Origin: an uncultured Bacteriovoracaceae bacterium
GTDB lineage: Bacteria > Bdellovibrionota > Bacteriovoracia > Bacteriovoracales > Bacteriovoracaceae
NCBI GenBank assembly: GCA_937952395.1
Contig: CALFYV010000485.1
Location: 1-9,835 of the forward strand
Direction: 5' to 3'
DNA: 9,835 bases
The notes beneath the pieces were generated by a model. It was not told the origin of the DNA, ran no database searches, and worked only from the letters and a program-made list of their open reading frames with translations. Shown here one piece after another: positions 1 to 6,044 of the stretch (positions are counted from its first letter, which is position 1; each line of letters opens with the position of its first letter). The position numbers and the translations under genes are program-made.

Positions 1-423
1 AGACTGGATATCGAAATTGAGCTAAGACCAGAACTCACTGGTAAAACTAGCCAATTTGGCTCTCTAGAAGAGCTTATCAGCTTAACCAAATCAGTAAATA
101 GCTGCCATCCCTGCATGGACTTCTCTCACCTTTATGCCAGAACTGGTGAAATTAACAATTATGATGAATTTATGAACACACTTGATAGATTAGAGGCAGA
201 ACTAAGTCCTAACTATTTAAAAAATATGCATATCCATATTTCAGGAATCAGCTCGAACTCTAAGGGTGATTTAAAGCATTTAAACCTAGAACAATCTTCT
301 TTTAACTGGAAGGATTTACTCCGAGCACTTAAAGATAAGGACTGCAGAGGCTACATGATTTGCAACAGCCCAAATCTTGAAAAAGATGCCGTTATGTTGA
401 AAGAATACTACATGAGTCTGTAG
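1..423 (+). CDS. Endonuclease IV (Nfo/AP2Ec)-family TIM-barrel protein, 5'-truncated
   Basis: The frame is open from base 1 to the TAG at 421-423, giving 140 visible C-terminal residues; the start lies outside the window. The family is zinc-dependent AP endonucleases (base-excision repair) and related xylose-isomerase-like barrels. Visible family motifs are ELRPELTGK (metal-ligand Glu), PCMDFSHLYAR (metal-ligand Asp and His), HIHISGI (ligand His) and KHLNL (ligand His). The pattern resembles the compact archaeal-type Nfo-like proteins more than E. coli Nfo. One oddity is the final segment, usually ICESPNLE with a metal-binding Glu (E261 in E. coli): it reads ICNSPNLE, so Asn replaces Glu. The protein may therefore have altered activity. 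The family call is firm; AP-endonuclease activity is only inferred. The gene converges on its neighbour with a gap of 6 bases. Confidence 0.85.
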   Translation, partial: RLDIEIELRPELTGKTSQFGSLEELISLTKSVNSCHPCMDFSHLYARTGEINNYDEFMNTLDRLEAELSPNYLKNMHIHISGISSNSKGDLKHLNLEQSSFNWKDLLRALKDKDCRGYMICNSPNLEKDAVMLKEYYMSL

Positions 424-444
424 CGACAACTAAGCTGCTTTTTT
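420..444 (+). terminator. Weak candidate intrinsic terminator of the endonuclease IV-family gene
   Basis: GTAGC (420-424) can pair with GCTGC (434-438), including one G-U pair, around a 9-base loop, and six T follow (439-444). The stem is only 5 bp. The site overlaps the 3' end of the convergent gene. The T run is the best part of the evidence. Confidence 0.3.
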
Positions 445-999
445 GTATTGAATAACCGAAGATGAAAACACATCTTCAAAATAATCATTGAATCTTCTGT
501 AGTGAAATTCATCTAAAAACACCAATAAGCACTCGTCTTTTTCATGAAAACAATAGAGTAGTTTTATCTGTGTTGAAAGTAGCTGACTAAATAATGAAGG
601 AAGCAAACTTTCATCTCCTTCTTCCATCGCAAATAGATAACCCCTACCATTGTGATCAAAGTCCTCTGGGAATTGTGCCCAATTTGAAGGAATATGGAAT
701 GTTTGTTCATTAAACTGCATTTGAAAGCACTTAGTCTCATGCTGATAAAAACCTGAGGCATAATAAACATGATGTTCGTGGCAAAAAATCCTCATACTTC
801 TTAAGAATCCCTTGGCAATTTTTTTGACCTTATTTTTTTTCTCAAAATATTGGTTTAAACCCTGTTTTGCCTTTGAACGCATTGGCGAATTGGCCCCCTG
901 GAGGGTCTCCTCAACCAAGAGACTGATAAACTCATCATTTTTCTTATTAATACTCATCAACATCTTTTCGGATTTTTGCGATAAATGATTAGATTTCAT
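430..999 (-). CDS. Hypothetical protein, 189 aa, no recognised domain
   Basis: I do not recognise this protein. It is predicted soluble, with no signal peptide or membrane segment. The N-terminal third is basic and polar, with many Lys (KSKAKQG, EKKNKVKK), and is probably helical. The C-terminal two thirds are rich in Phe, Tyr and His (HHVYYASGFYQHE, LDEFHYRRFNDYFEDVF) and look like a mixed alpha/beta fold. The ATG at 997-999 has no clear Shine-Dalgarno sequence. A second Met at residue 13 (MLMSINKK), preceded by a purine-rich stretch, is an alternative start. The gene is divergent from the membrane-protein gene at 1099 and convergent with the endonuclease IV-family gene, so it is probably transcribed alone. 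Length, an uninterrupted frame and tight fit between neighbours support it as real. Confidence 0.7.
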   Translation of the reverse strand: MKSNHLSQKSEKMLMSINKKNDEFISLLVEETLQGANSPMRSKAKQGLNQYFEKKNKVKKIAKGFLRSMRIFCHEHHVYYASGFYQHETKCFQMQFNEQTFHIPSNWAQFPEDFDHNGRGYLFAMEEGDESLLPSLFSQLLSTQIKLLYCFHEKDECLLVFLDEFHYRRFNDYFEDVFSSSVIQYKKAA

Positions 1000-1088
1000 G
1001 TAAACATCTGTAATTACTGACTAGTTGAGTATTTTGTTCAGGTTTATTTCGTGAGAGCTGATAAGTTTTTAAGTTTAATAAAAATCAA

Positions 1089-1094
1089 AGAGGG
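1089..1094 (+). promoter_or_regulatory. Ribosome binding site deciding the 1099 start
   Basis: AGAGGG sits 4 bases before the ATG at 1099. The in-frame GTG at 1051 has no comparable purine run at proper spacing, so 1099 is preferred. Confidence 0.55.
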
Positions 1095-1098
1095 TTTT

Positions 1099-1791
1099 AT
1101 GCAGATAAAAAAAGTGCGTTTAGAGTATGGTTGGGATTGGTTTCTTTATTCATGGAAGCTGGTCAAGCCTATTCATGGCAACTATCTTGTGCTCTCGCTT
1201 TTTTATATGACCAATTTGTATTTTATACGCTTTATTCCTTATATCGGTCATTTCCTGGCTTGTGCGGCCCTGGTTTCATCTCAATATGGCCTCTTTTTAG
1301 CAATGAAAGAGAATGAAAATAAACCCAATTTAAAAACATACTTTCATTATTATTTTAAAGCTTGGAAAAATCCTGAATTAAAAAAAGTTTTTCTTTTTAA
1401 ATTAGTTAGCAGTGTTTTAAGTTATGCATTTTTCATTCTGGGAACACTACAAACAAAATTAACTCCACTGGTTTTTGTAGCTTTATATATTGAAGTAGCC
1501 TCTATTGTCTGTATTTATCATGTGATGCATTTAATCCTTGAACTTAAGATACCTACAGAGTTGGCAATTAAAAACTCAATTTTATCTCTTTACAAAAACG
1601 TATTTGCCGAGCACCTTTACATGGTTTGGTCAGTGATTATTACTCTCGCATCATCCATTCCATTATTTCTTGCTTGGCCGATTACAGCGCCTGCTTTTAT
1701 GTATTCAACACATTTAAAGATTAAATCACTCTATGATGTGAATCCAAACAACAATGGACAGGGTGATAATTCTAATACTTTTGCAGCCTAA
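1099..1791 (+). CDS. Polytopic inner-membrane protein, BPSS1780/EI24-like architecture
   Basis: This is a 230-aa integral membrane protein. It opens with a short amphipathic stretch containing GWDWFLYSWKL. Hydrophobic segments follow at roughly residues 27-75 (two close passes), 105-125, 128-152 and 182-208, with a polar tail rich in Asn (VNPNNNGQGDN). The opening GWxWxxxxWxL followed by paired helices resembles BPSS1780-type membrane proteins of unknown function; this is a recalled architectural resemblance, not a measured match. I chose the ATG at 1099 because AGAGGG lies 4 bases upstream. A GTG at 1051 in the same frame would add 16 residues but has a poorer ribosome site. The gene ends in a tandem stop (TAA TAA) and converges on a lipoprotein gene 13 bases away. 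No catalytic motif is visible. Confidence 0.75.
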   Translation: MQIKKVRLEYGWDWFLYSWKLVKPIHGNYLVLSLFYMTNLYFIRFIPYIGHFLACAALVSSQYGLFLAMKENENKPNLKTYFHYYFKAWKNPELKKVFLFKLVSSVLSYAFFILGTLQTKLTPLVFVALYIEVASIVCIYHVMHLILELKIPTELAIKNSILSLYKNVFAEHLYMVWSVIITLASSIPLFLAWPITAPAFMYSTHLKIKSLYDVNPNNNGQGDNSNTFAA

Positions 1792-1804
1792 TAAGCGATT
1801 TGTT

Positions 1805-2242
1805 TTACTTGTCCGTTATATCGATTTCTTGTTTTGAATCATGGAAAGTTTTCAAATGCGTGATCTTGCTTATTTTCCAACCTGACTCTGTATTGGAAAT
1901 CTCAGCTATCTTTTTTGTATCAGTTTGAAATGCTTTTTGACCATCCTCAATAGTATTATAACTCAAAAGATAAGTTAGATAACACTTATTGTTCTCGCAA
2001 CTCTTATTGGAAATAACCAACTTTCTCTTTTTTAACTGATCAATTGCTACAAATTCATTAAATTCTTCATCAGACATTGTTTCAATTTCTTGGGCCAACT
2101 CTCCCGTTATATATTCTACAATTACCTCTTTATCTATATTGCCTTCAAATCTTTTACTTATAAAGTCACTTAACACTCCCTCTGGTGTATTTTTTTTAGT
2201 GCAAGCAACTGAAATGAAAATCATCATTAAAATTAATTTCAT
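1805..2242 (-). CDS. Small lipoprotein, NTF2/DUF4878-like size and layout
   Basis: This is a 145-aa protein with a short lipoprotein signal: MK, a hydrophobic stretch, then a SVAC box with the lipidated Cys at residue 14. The lipobox lacks the usual Leu at -3, so it is slightly atypical. The mature part starts TPEGVLSDFISKRF and runs through an acidic helix (MSDEEFNEF) into beta-rich sequence ending in GWKISKI. This layout resembles small NTF2-like (DUF4878-type) lipoproteins, though that is a weak resemblance. Two Cys (CENNKC) could form a local disulfide in the periplasm. The Shine-Dalgarno AGAGGG lies 3 bases before the ATG and overlaps the stop codon of the upstream PilZ-like gene, so the two are almost certainly co-transcribed and translationally coupled. 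The function is unknown. Confidence 0.75.
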   Translation of the reverse strand: MKLILMMIFISVACTKKNTPEGVLSDFISKRFEGNIDKEVIVEYITGELAQEIETMSDEEFNEFVAIDQLKKRKLVISNKSCENNKCYLTYLLSYNTIEDGQKAFQTDTKKIAEISNTESGWKISKITHLKTFHDSKQEIDITDK

Positions 2243-2249
2243 ATACCCT

Positions 2250-2987
2250 CTATGTTAGATAACCAGGAACATATCCAAGATCTTCAAAAATTTCATTTAT
2301 TTGCATCCAATTAAATGAGTGCTGATCACTATTTAAGTAATCGAATTTCAAACCTAAGCCTCTTAAATCTTGATTGTAGGTAATTAAGCTACCTTGTTGT
2401 TTAAAGGTCTTCCCATTGTGATTAATTTCAATGGCCAGTTTTACATTGGAAGATGGTTTTGCCTCCAAAGCTTTGTCTAAATAAATAAATAAACCAGAGT
2501 AGTTCCAATTTGTTAAAATACCTGTTTCAATAAATTCATCGCTAATGACTTTTACCTTGATCTTAAAGAGCATGGGTTGAAAAAGATCACCCTCATCATA
2601 ATTGGCATTATAATATGGTTCTTCAATTTCGTTATTCCATATTTGATAAAAATAGTACGATATTACTATATAAAAAAACAGTAGAAATAAAATAAGTTTA
2701 TTAAACTCTTCAAAAATCAAAACAAAAGACTCAAGCGTTACTAAAGTGGTTATGAGAAGCAGGAAATATGATGAACTTGGCTTGAGTTTCCAGATATAAA
2801 CCGTTGCAAATAATATTGTTAAGATCAAAATCTTAAAACGTAATATATTTTGTAATAAATAAGTCCAATAAAATGAAGATACATCGTGGGATAAGCAGGT
2901 AACGACGTGTAAAAAAAAGAAACTTAAAACAATAAAAGCCAGTGTGTTGGCTAAAATAGGACCTCTTTTTTTAATGGTCGTTTTCAT
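2250..2987 (-). CDS. Membrane protein with four N-terminal TM helices and a C-terminal degenerate PilZ-like domain
   Basis: The 245-aa protein has four predicted transmembrane helices at roughly residues 9-29, 50-67, 73-92 and 97-116, then an acidic linker and a C-terminal beta-rich domain (about 139-230). That domain has the PilZ order: a SxxG-like motif NWNYSGLFIYLD (160-171), a strand with FKQQGSLI, and a closing GLGLKF (210-215). PilZ domains usually bind cyclic-di-GMP through an RxxxR motif before the (D/N)xSxxG motif. Here the matching place reads FKIKVKV and no RxxxR is seen, so binding is doubtful. I chose the ATG at 2985-2987, although it lacks a clear Shine-Dalgarno. An in-frame GTG at 3018-3020 would add 11 residues and run into the divergent ferredoxin promoter region. 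It probably forms an operon with the downstream lipoprotein and may be an envelope-localised sensor or scaffold (inference). Confidence 0.72.
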   Translation of the reverse strand: MKTTIKKRGPILANTLAFIVLSFFFLHVVTCLSHDVSSFYWTYLLQNILRFKILILTILFATVYIWKLKPSSSYFLLLITTLVTLESFVLIFEEFNKLILFLLFFYIVISYYFYQIWNNEIEEPYYNANYDEGDLFQPMLFKIKVKVISDEFIETGILTNWNYSGLFIYLDKALEAKPSSNVKLAIEINHNGKTFKQQGSLITYNQDLRGLGLKFDYLNSDQHSFNWMQINEIFEDLGYVPGYLT

Positions 2988-3027
2988 ATAGGAAATTAGT
3001 GACAGCAAACAATTGCGCACTTCTCTG

Positions 3028-3043
3028 TGTTATAATACGAGTA
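3028..3043 (+). promoter_or_regulatory. Extended -10 promoter giving a probable leaderless ferredoxin mRNA
   Basis: TGTTATAAT (3028-3036) is a perfect extended -10 (TG-N-TATAAT). The predicted +1, seven bases past the hexamer, is position 3043, which is the A of the ferredoxin ATG. No good -35 is placed at 17 bp, as expected for extended -10 promoters. There is no ribosome binding site. Confidence 0.55.
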
Positions 3044-3231
3044 TGTTACCACATTTAGAAATTACTTCAACTTGTGTATCGTGTGATAATTGTAAAATAG
3101 TCTGCCCTGAACTTTCAGTTTCAAGTTACGACAACCATTATTTCATTGATACATGGAGTTGTACTCTTTGCCATATTTGTGTAGAAATATGTCCTGTGGA
3201 TGCGATAAAACTTAAAGACCACTTTGATTAA
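3043..3231 (+). CDS. 2[4Fe-4S] bacterial-type ferredoxin, 62 aa
   Basis: This small electron carrier has two classical cluster motifs: CVSCDNCKIVCP near residues 11-22 and CTLCHICVEICP near residues 40-51. Each is CxxCxxCxxxCP, so two [4Fe-4S] clusters are expected. The length is that of small clostridial-type ferredoxins, and all eight cysteines are present. The redox partner cannot be told from the context because no oxidoreductase lies beside it. I chose the ATG at 3043: a TTG at 3013 in the same frame would place the extended -10 box inside the coding region. With this start the mRNA is probably leaderless. The gene diverges from the PilZ-like gene, and its last 20 bases overlap the 3' end of the convergent murU. 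Confidence 0.9.
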   Translation: MLPHLEITSTCVSCDNCKIVCPELSVSSYDNHYFIDTWSCTLCHICVEICPVDAIKLKDHFD

Positions 3232-4174
3232 AACTTACCTCTTCAAATAAGTCGTTATAGATAACTCCTGGATTAGCAATTGAAGGAATCGATTTTATAT
3301 TCTTAATCAATATTTGACCTTGTTTTAAATCTTGTTTTTTTGCACAAAGATTTATTGCATTTGAGTTAGAGTTATAACTTAGTTCTTTTTCATCATACTT
3401 ATTTAAATCAATGGACTTATTTTCAATCAAAAAATCAACGAACATTCCCTTTTTCTTTGGAATTTCTTTCAATATCTCAAACATACTGTTCCAATAACGA
3501 TCGAGTGTTCCAAAATCCCAATATTCATAATTATCAATCTTAACCATTGGGATTTTTTCAACTTTATAATTACAGACTGACTCATAAAGAGAACTGGGTC
3601 CATGGTACGGAGTTAAAGATTCAAGTTTAACAAAACACATTCCGGAATAAGTATAGATTTTTTCTTTAGATATAATTTTTTTATTTGGCACAATATTTGA
3701 TAAGCAGTCGTTCTCGTCCATGATTGTTTGAGCATGACCAAAACGTGGATCCACTTTAACGGCCATCATGACAGCTTTACTTTTGGCGAGAAGTTTTTCG
3801 GCTTTTTTAAGTTCACTCCAGTCAAAATAAATAAACTGATCGCCATTGAGAATTAAAAGTTGTCCTTTGTAGTTAACAGCCTCTTGTGAAGCCATGTTAT
3901 GAATAGCTCCTCCAATATCCAAAATTTCATTTTCAACTAAAAAATGAACATCCTCATACTCTTCCTTGTCATAGAAATGCTGAAGAACTTGTTGAGAGCG
4001 ATAGTGTAAATTTACATAGATATTTTTTGCTCCCAACATACGGGCATAATCAATTTGATTTTCTAATATAGATTTTTCAAATATAGGCCATAAGGGTTTA
4101 GGGAAAATCTCCCCAATGCTCTTCATCCTCGTGCCAAAACCCGCTGACAGTATAATGCAATGATCAACTTTCAT
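3212..4174 (-). CDS. murU: MurU-like N-acetylmuramate-1-phosphate uridylyltransferase with a C-terminal extension
   Basis: This 320-aa protein is a nucleotidyltransferase of the sugar-nucleotide pyrophosphorylase superfamily. It has the signature LSAGFGTRM (9-17), PKPLWP (25-30), a sugar-binding-region GGA (88-90), the metal-binding NGD (110-112) and a second metal-site segment YWDFGT (218-223). MurU makes UDP-MurNAc from MurNAc-1-phosphate and UTP in the cytoplasm, a wall-recycling bypass of MurA/MurB. The main evidence for MurU over other sugar-nucleotide enzymes is the overlap with amgK just upstream: the MurU ATG lies 11 bases inside the amgK 3' end. No Shine-Dalgarno is visible, so translational coupling is likely. 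Known MurU is about 220-230 aa; here about 75 residues follow the catalytic domain (roughly 245-320), of unknown role. GlmU-like or mannose/heptose-1-P transferase activity is the main alternative. Confidence 0.82.
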   Translation of the reverse strand: MKVDHCIILSAGFGTRMKSIGEIFPKPLWPIFEKSILENQIDYARMLGAKNIYVNLHYRSQQVLQHFYDKEEYEDVHFLVENEILDIGGAIHNMASQEAVNYKGQLLILNGDQFIYFDWSELKKAEKLLAKSKAVMMAVKVDPRFGHAQTIMDENDCLSNIVPNKKIISKEKIYTYSGMCFVKLESLTPYHGPSSLYESVCNYKVEKIPMVKIDNYEYWDFGTLDRYWNSMFEILKEIPKKKGMFVDFLIENKSIDLNKYDEKELSYNSNSNAINLCAKKQDLKQGQILIKNIKSIPSIANPGVIYNDLFEEVSFNQSGL

Positions 4175-5186
4175 AATATATTTTAAATAGTTTTTTTCTT
4201 AAATTATCATATTTTTTATACTTAAGAAATGTTGTTCGTAACTTCTCCATACCAAAACCTATATATTTCAAATATCGTTGATCTTTTCGTGTGTGATATA
4301 TATAAGCAAAGCTTCCTAGGGCTTTAAACACTCGTTGAACTAGCATGTCGCTATAAAATTCCATGAAGTTTTCAAAGGTTTCTTGACCATGAATATCATT
4401 GGGTAGATTCTCCCAGTAATAATTAATTAATTTTAATTTATTCTCACCATTAACCTTGTAGTAACAATCTTCTAATAATGAAACTAAGTCGTATTGAGGT
4501 ATTCCCATTCTTGCATCTTGAAAATCGATTAATATTAATTCGTTACTTTTAAACATTACATTTCTCGAGTGAAGATCTCGATGTGTTAAGACCTTCTTCT
4601 GTGAAGCAAGGTTTTTGCAAATTGGATCAAACTCCATGGAGAGAATATTTCGCTCCTCCTCAGATTCAATATTGAAAAAATATTCAATAAAATATTTAAT
4701 AGTGAAATCAATTTCTTGTTTATATTTTTCGTAGTCAAACGCAAGCTTTGCCATTGGTGTTTTAGCTACTGAATTTGGTGGCAGCTTATGAATCTTAAGC
4801 ATTTCACCGATAACCATTTTGTATATATCAAACTCTTCTTCCGTGTTTTCAAGCTGGCTTAATTTTTGCAATAAGGTTATATCTCCTAGATCTTCTTCTA
4901 ATATATAACCTCTTTGGATATTATAATCATAAACGTTTGGCACTCTAACTTTATGCCCTTGCAGGTAATCTTGAACAACAAGAAAGGTGTTTTTTTCTAA
5001 AGAGGCATTATCCAGGCACACAACATAAGAGTTGTTATCTGTGAATATTCTATAATATCTGCGAGTTGATGCATCTCCTGTGAGTCTGTCGATTTCTTTG
5101 ACTTTTGATTTTATCACTTTCTTCTTAGTCATGGATTGATTGAAAAGTTCTTCAATTAAAAATTGCTCTGCCTGTTCTGGTTTCAT
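4164..5186 (-). CDS. amgK: AmgK-like N-acetylmuramate/N-acetylglucosamine 1-kinase
   Basis: This 340-aa protein has an aminoglycoside-phosphotransferase (APH) fold. Visible are the AmgK-type phosphate-loop segment LTGDASTRRYYR (35-46), the hinge EEDLGD (97-102), the catalytic loop HRDLHSRN (202-209, base Asp204) and the metal-binding IDFQDARMG (220-228, Asp221). The phrase DFQDAxxGxxxYDLVSLLxD and the late GSFAYIYHTRKDQRYLKYI are typical of AmgK rather than of drug-resistance kinases. AmgK phosphorylates MurNAc (and GlcNAc) at C1, feeding MurU. The gene overlaps murU by 11 bp and shares one base with the upstream lipoprotein gene (TAATG), so all three form one operon. It has a good ribosome site, AAGGA, 7 bases before the ATG. 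All catalytic residues are present. Choline/ethanolamine-type kinases are an unlikely alternative. Confidence 0.88.
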   Translation of the reverse strand: MKPEQAEQFLIEELFNQSMTKKKVIKSKVKEIDRLTGDASTRRYYRIFTDNNSYVVCLDNASLEKNTFLVVQDYLQGHKVRVPNVYDYNIQRGYILEEDLGDITLLQKLSQLENTEEEFDIYKMVIGEMLKIHKLPPNSVAKTPMAKLAFDYEKYKQEIDFTIKYFIEYFFNIESEEERNILSMEFDPICKNLASQKKVLTHRDLHSRNVMFKSNELILIDFQDARMGIPQYDLVSLLEDCYYKVNGENKLKLINYYWENLPNDIHGQETFENFMEFYSDMLVQRVFKALGSFAYIYHTRKDQRYLKYIGFGMEKLRTTFLKYKKYDNLRKKLFKIYYES

Positions 5187-5965
5187 TATGTATTCCTTGA
5201 AATTTCTTTAATAAATTTATAAAATGATTTTGACGAATTTATTTTTCTTTTATCTTTATTTTGTCCTGTTGCATTTTTTATAAGGAAGCTTTTAAATAAA
5301 GCTTCTTCTCGCGCAATGCTAGGTAATTCACCTAACTGAAGAGAGAAATCATAATTATTTCTATTTTGAATTTGAATCCACCCAAGATAATGATCATAAT
5401 CATATCCTGCTCTCTTTAGCGTGTGGAAGGCCCATTTGTGAACTTGCAATTTTGAATTAAGAGGCACTCTTAAAAGCCTGAGTATTTTTTTAGTTGAGAC
5501 ATAACTTGTTGGAATTGTTATTTCATTTCGATAAATTAGTTTATCACTTCGTACTATTTCATAAAAGATATTAGAAGCAAGCAAACCTTCGTGCTTTAAA
5601 TACTTGTTTACCAAGGTTGAAGATAAGATAATTTTTCGCCCAGGAAGTGAGAAGTGGAATGGCATAGGATAATTGATAATAATAATTTCACTTTCAATAT
5701 CTTGATCATAAAACAATTCATTGCGTGCAATAATTTTTCTTACAATAGAGTTTAGGTAATATTCCGAACCCTTGGAAATTTTTATTATGTTGACCTCATC
5801 ACCTTTAAGATAGGCTGAACCAAGATAGTTTAAATGTTCAACGTAATCTTGTTTTGAAATAGCTTCATAATTTTCAATTTTAAATAAAACAATATCTTGC
5901 TTTTTAGATTTAAAAACAGGAAACGAACACGAAGAAAGAAAAAATATTAGTATAAATGGTTTCAT
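5186..5965 (-). CDS. M48-like lipoprotein with all zinc ligands lost (pseudo-protease)
   Basis: This is a 259-aa predicted lipoprotein with a short signal and an LSSC box (Cys at residue 13). Residues about 103-140 (FHFSLPGRKIILSSTLVN, then KHEGLLASNIFYEIVR) follow the M48 metallopeptidase layout of a PGG-strand, a surface helix and the active-site helix. Where M48 has HExxH, this protein has YEIVR (135-139). Residues about 172-198 (KLQVHKWAFHTLKRAGYDYDHYLGWI) line up with the M48 ELEADxxGxxxLxxAGYDPxxxxxxL segment, with the ligand Glu also lost. So it looks like an inactive M48 relative, perhaps a chaperone or binding subunit in the periplasm. It is the first gene of the amgK-murU operon, sharing one base with amgK. 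The start has no Shine-Dalgarno; only an A-rich leader precedes it. The resemblance is by eye and needs a profile search. Confidence 0.7.
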   Translation of the reverse strand: MKPFILIFFLSSCSFPVFKSKKQDIVLFKIENYEAISKQDYVEHLNYLGSAYLKGDEVNIIKISKGSEYYLNSIVRKIIARNELFYDQDIESEIIIINYPMPFHFSLPGRKIILSSTLVNKYLKHEGLLASNIFYEIVRSDKLIYRNEITIPTSYVSTKKILRLLRVPLNSKLQVHKWAFHTLKRAGYDYDHYLGWIQIQNRNNYDFSLQLGELPSIAREEALFKSFLIKNATGQNKDKRKINSSKSFYKFIKEISRNT

Positions 5966-5973
5966 TTTTTTTC

Positions 5974-6004
5974 AAAAAAAAGGCAGGTCTGTTGACCTGC
6001 CTTT
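5974..6004 (-). terminator. Strong intrinsic terminator of the LysM lipoprotein gene
   Basis: An 11-bp perfect inverted repeat (arms 5979-5989 and 5994-6004, core GGCAGGTC/GACCTGCC) with a 4-base loop is followed, on the minus strand, by eight T (5981-5974). This is a textbook rho-independent terminator 27 bases after the lysM stop. It ends just before the next start codon at 5965, so it is also part of that gene's leader if transcription reads through or starts upstream. Confidence 0.85.
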
Positions 6005-6012
6005 CATACTTT

Positions 6013-6044
6013 ATTATATATTAAAAAGTTTTAGTATGAAGCAA
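6013..6044 (-). promoter_or_regulatory. Candidate promoter for the M48-like/amgK/murU operon
   Basis: On the minus strand TTGCTT (6044-6039) is followed after 18 bases by TATATA (6020-6015), or after 20 by TATAAT (6018-6013). A start near 6006-6008 would put the lysM terminator hairpin at the very 5' end of the new mRNA. The -35 lies over the last codons of lysM. The -10 is good but in an AT-rich stretch, so chance matches are likely. Confidence 0.3.

Noticed and set aside
564..770. A 68-codon minus-strand open frame
   Set aside because: It lies wholly inside the 189-aa gene on the same strand in another frame, and has no ribosome site or domain signal.
1131..1316. A 61-codon plus-strand open frame
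   Set aside because: It lies inside the membrane-protein gene; its hydrophobic look comes from reading the same T-rich codons in another frame.
4164..5186. Aminoglycoside-resistance phosphotransferase
   Set aside because: The APH fold is shared, but the GDAS(T/F)RRY segment, the DFQDA motif and the overlap with a MurU-type gene point to AmgK.
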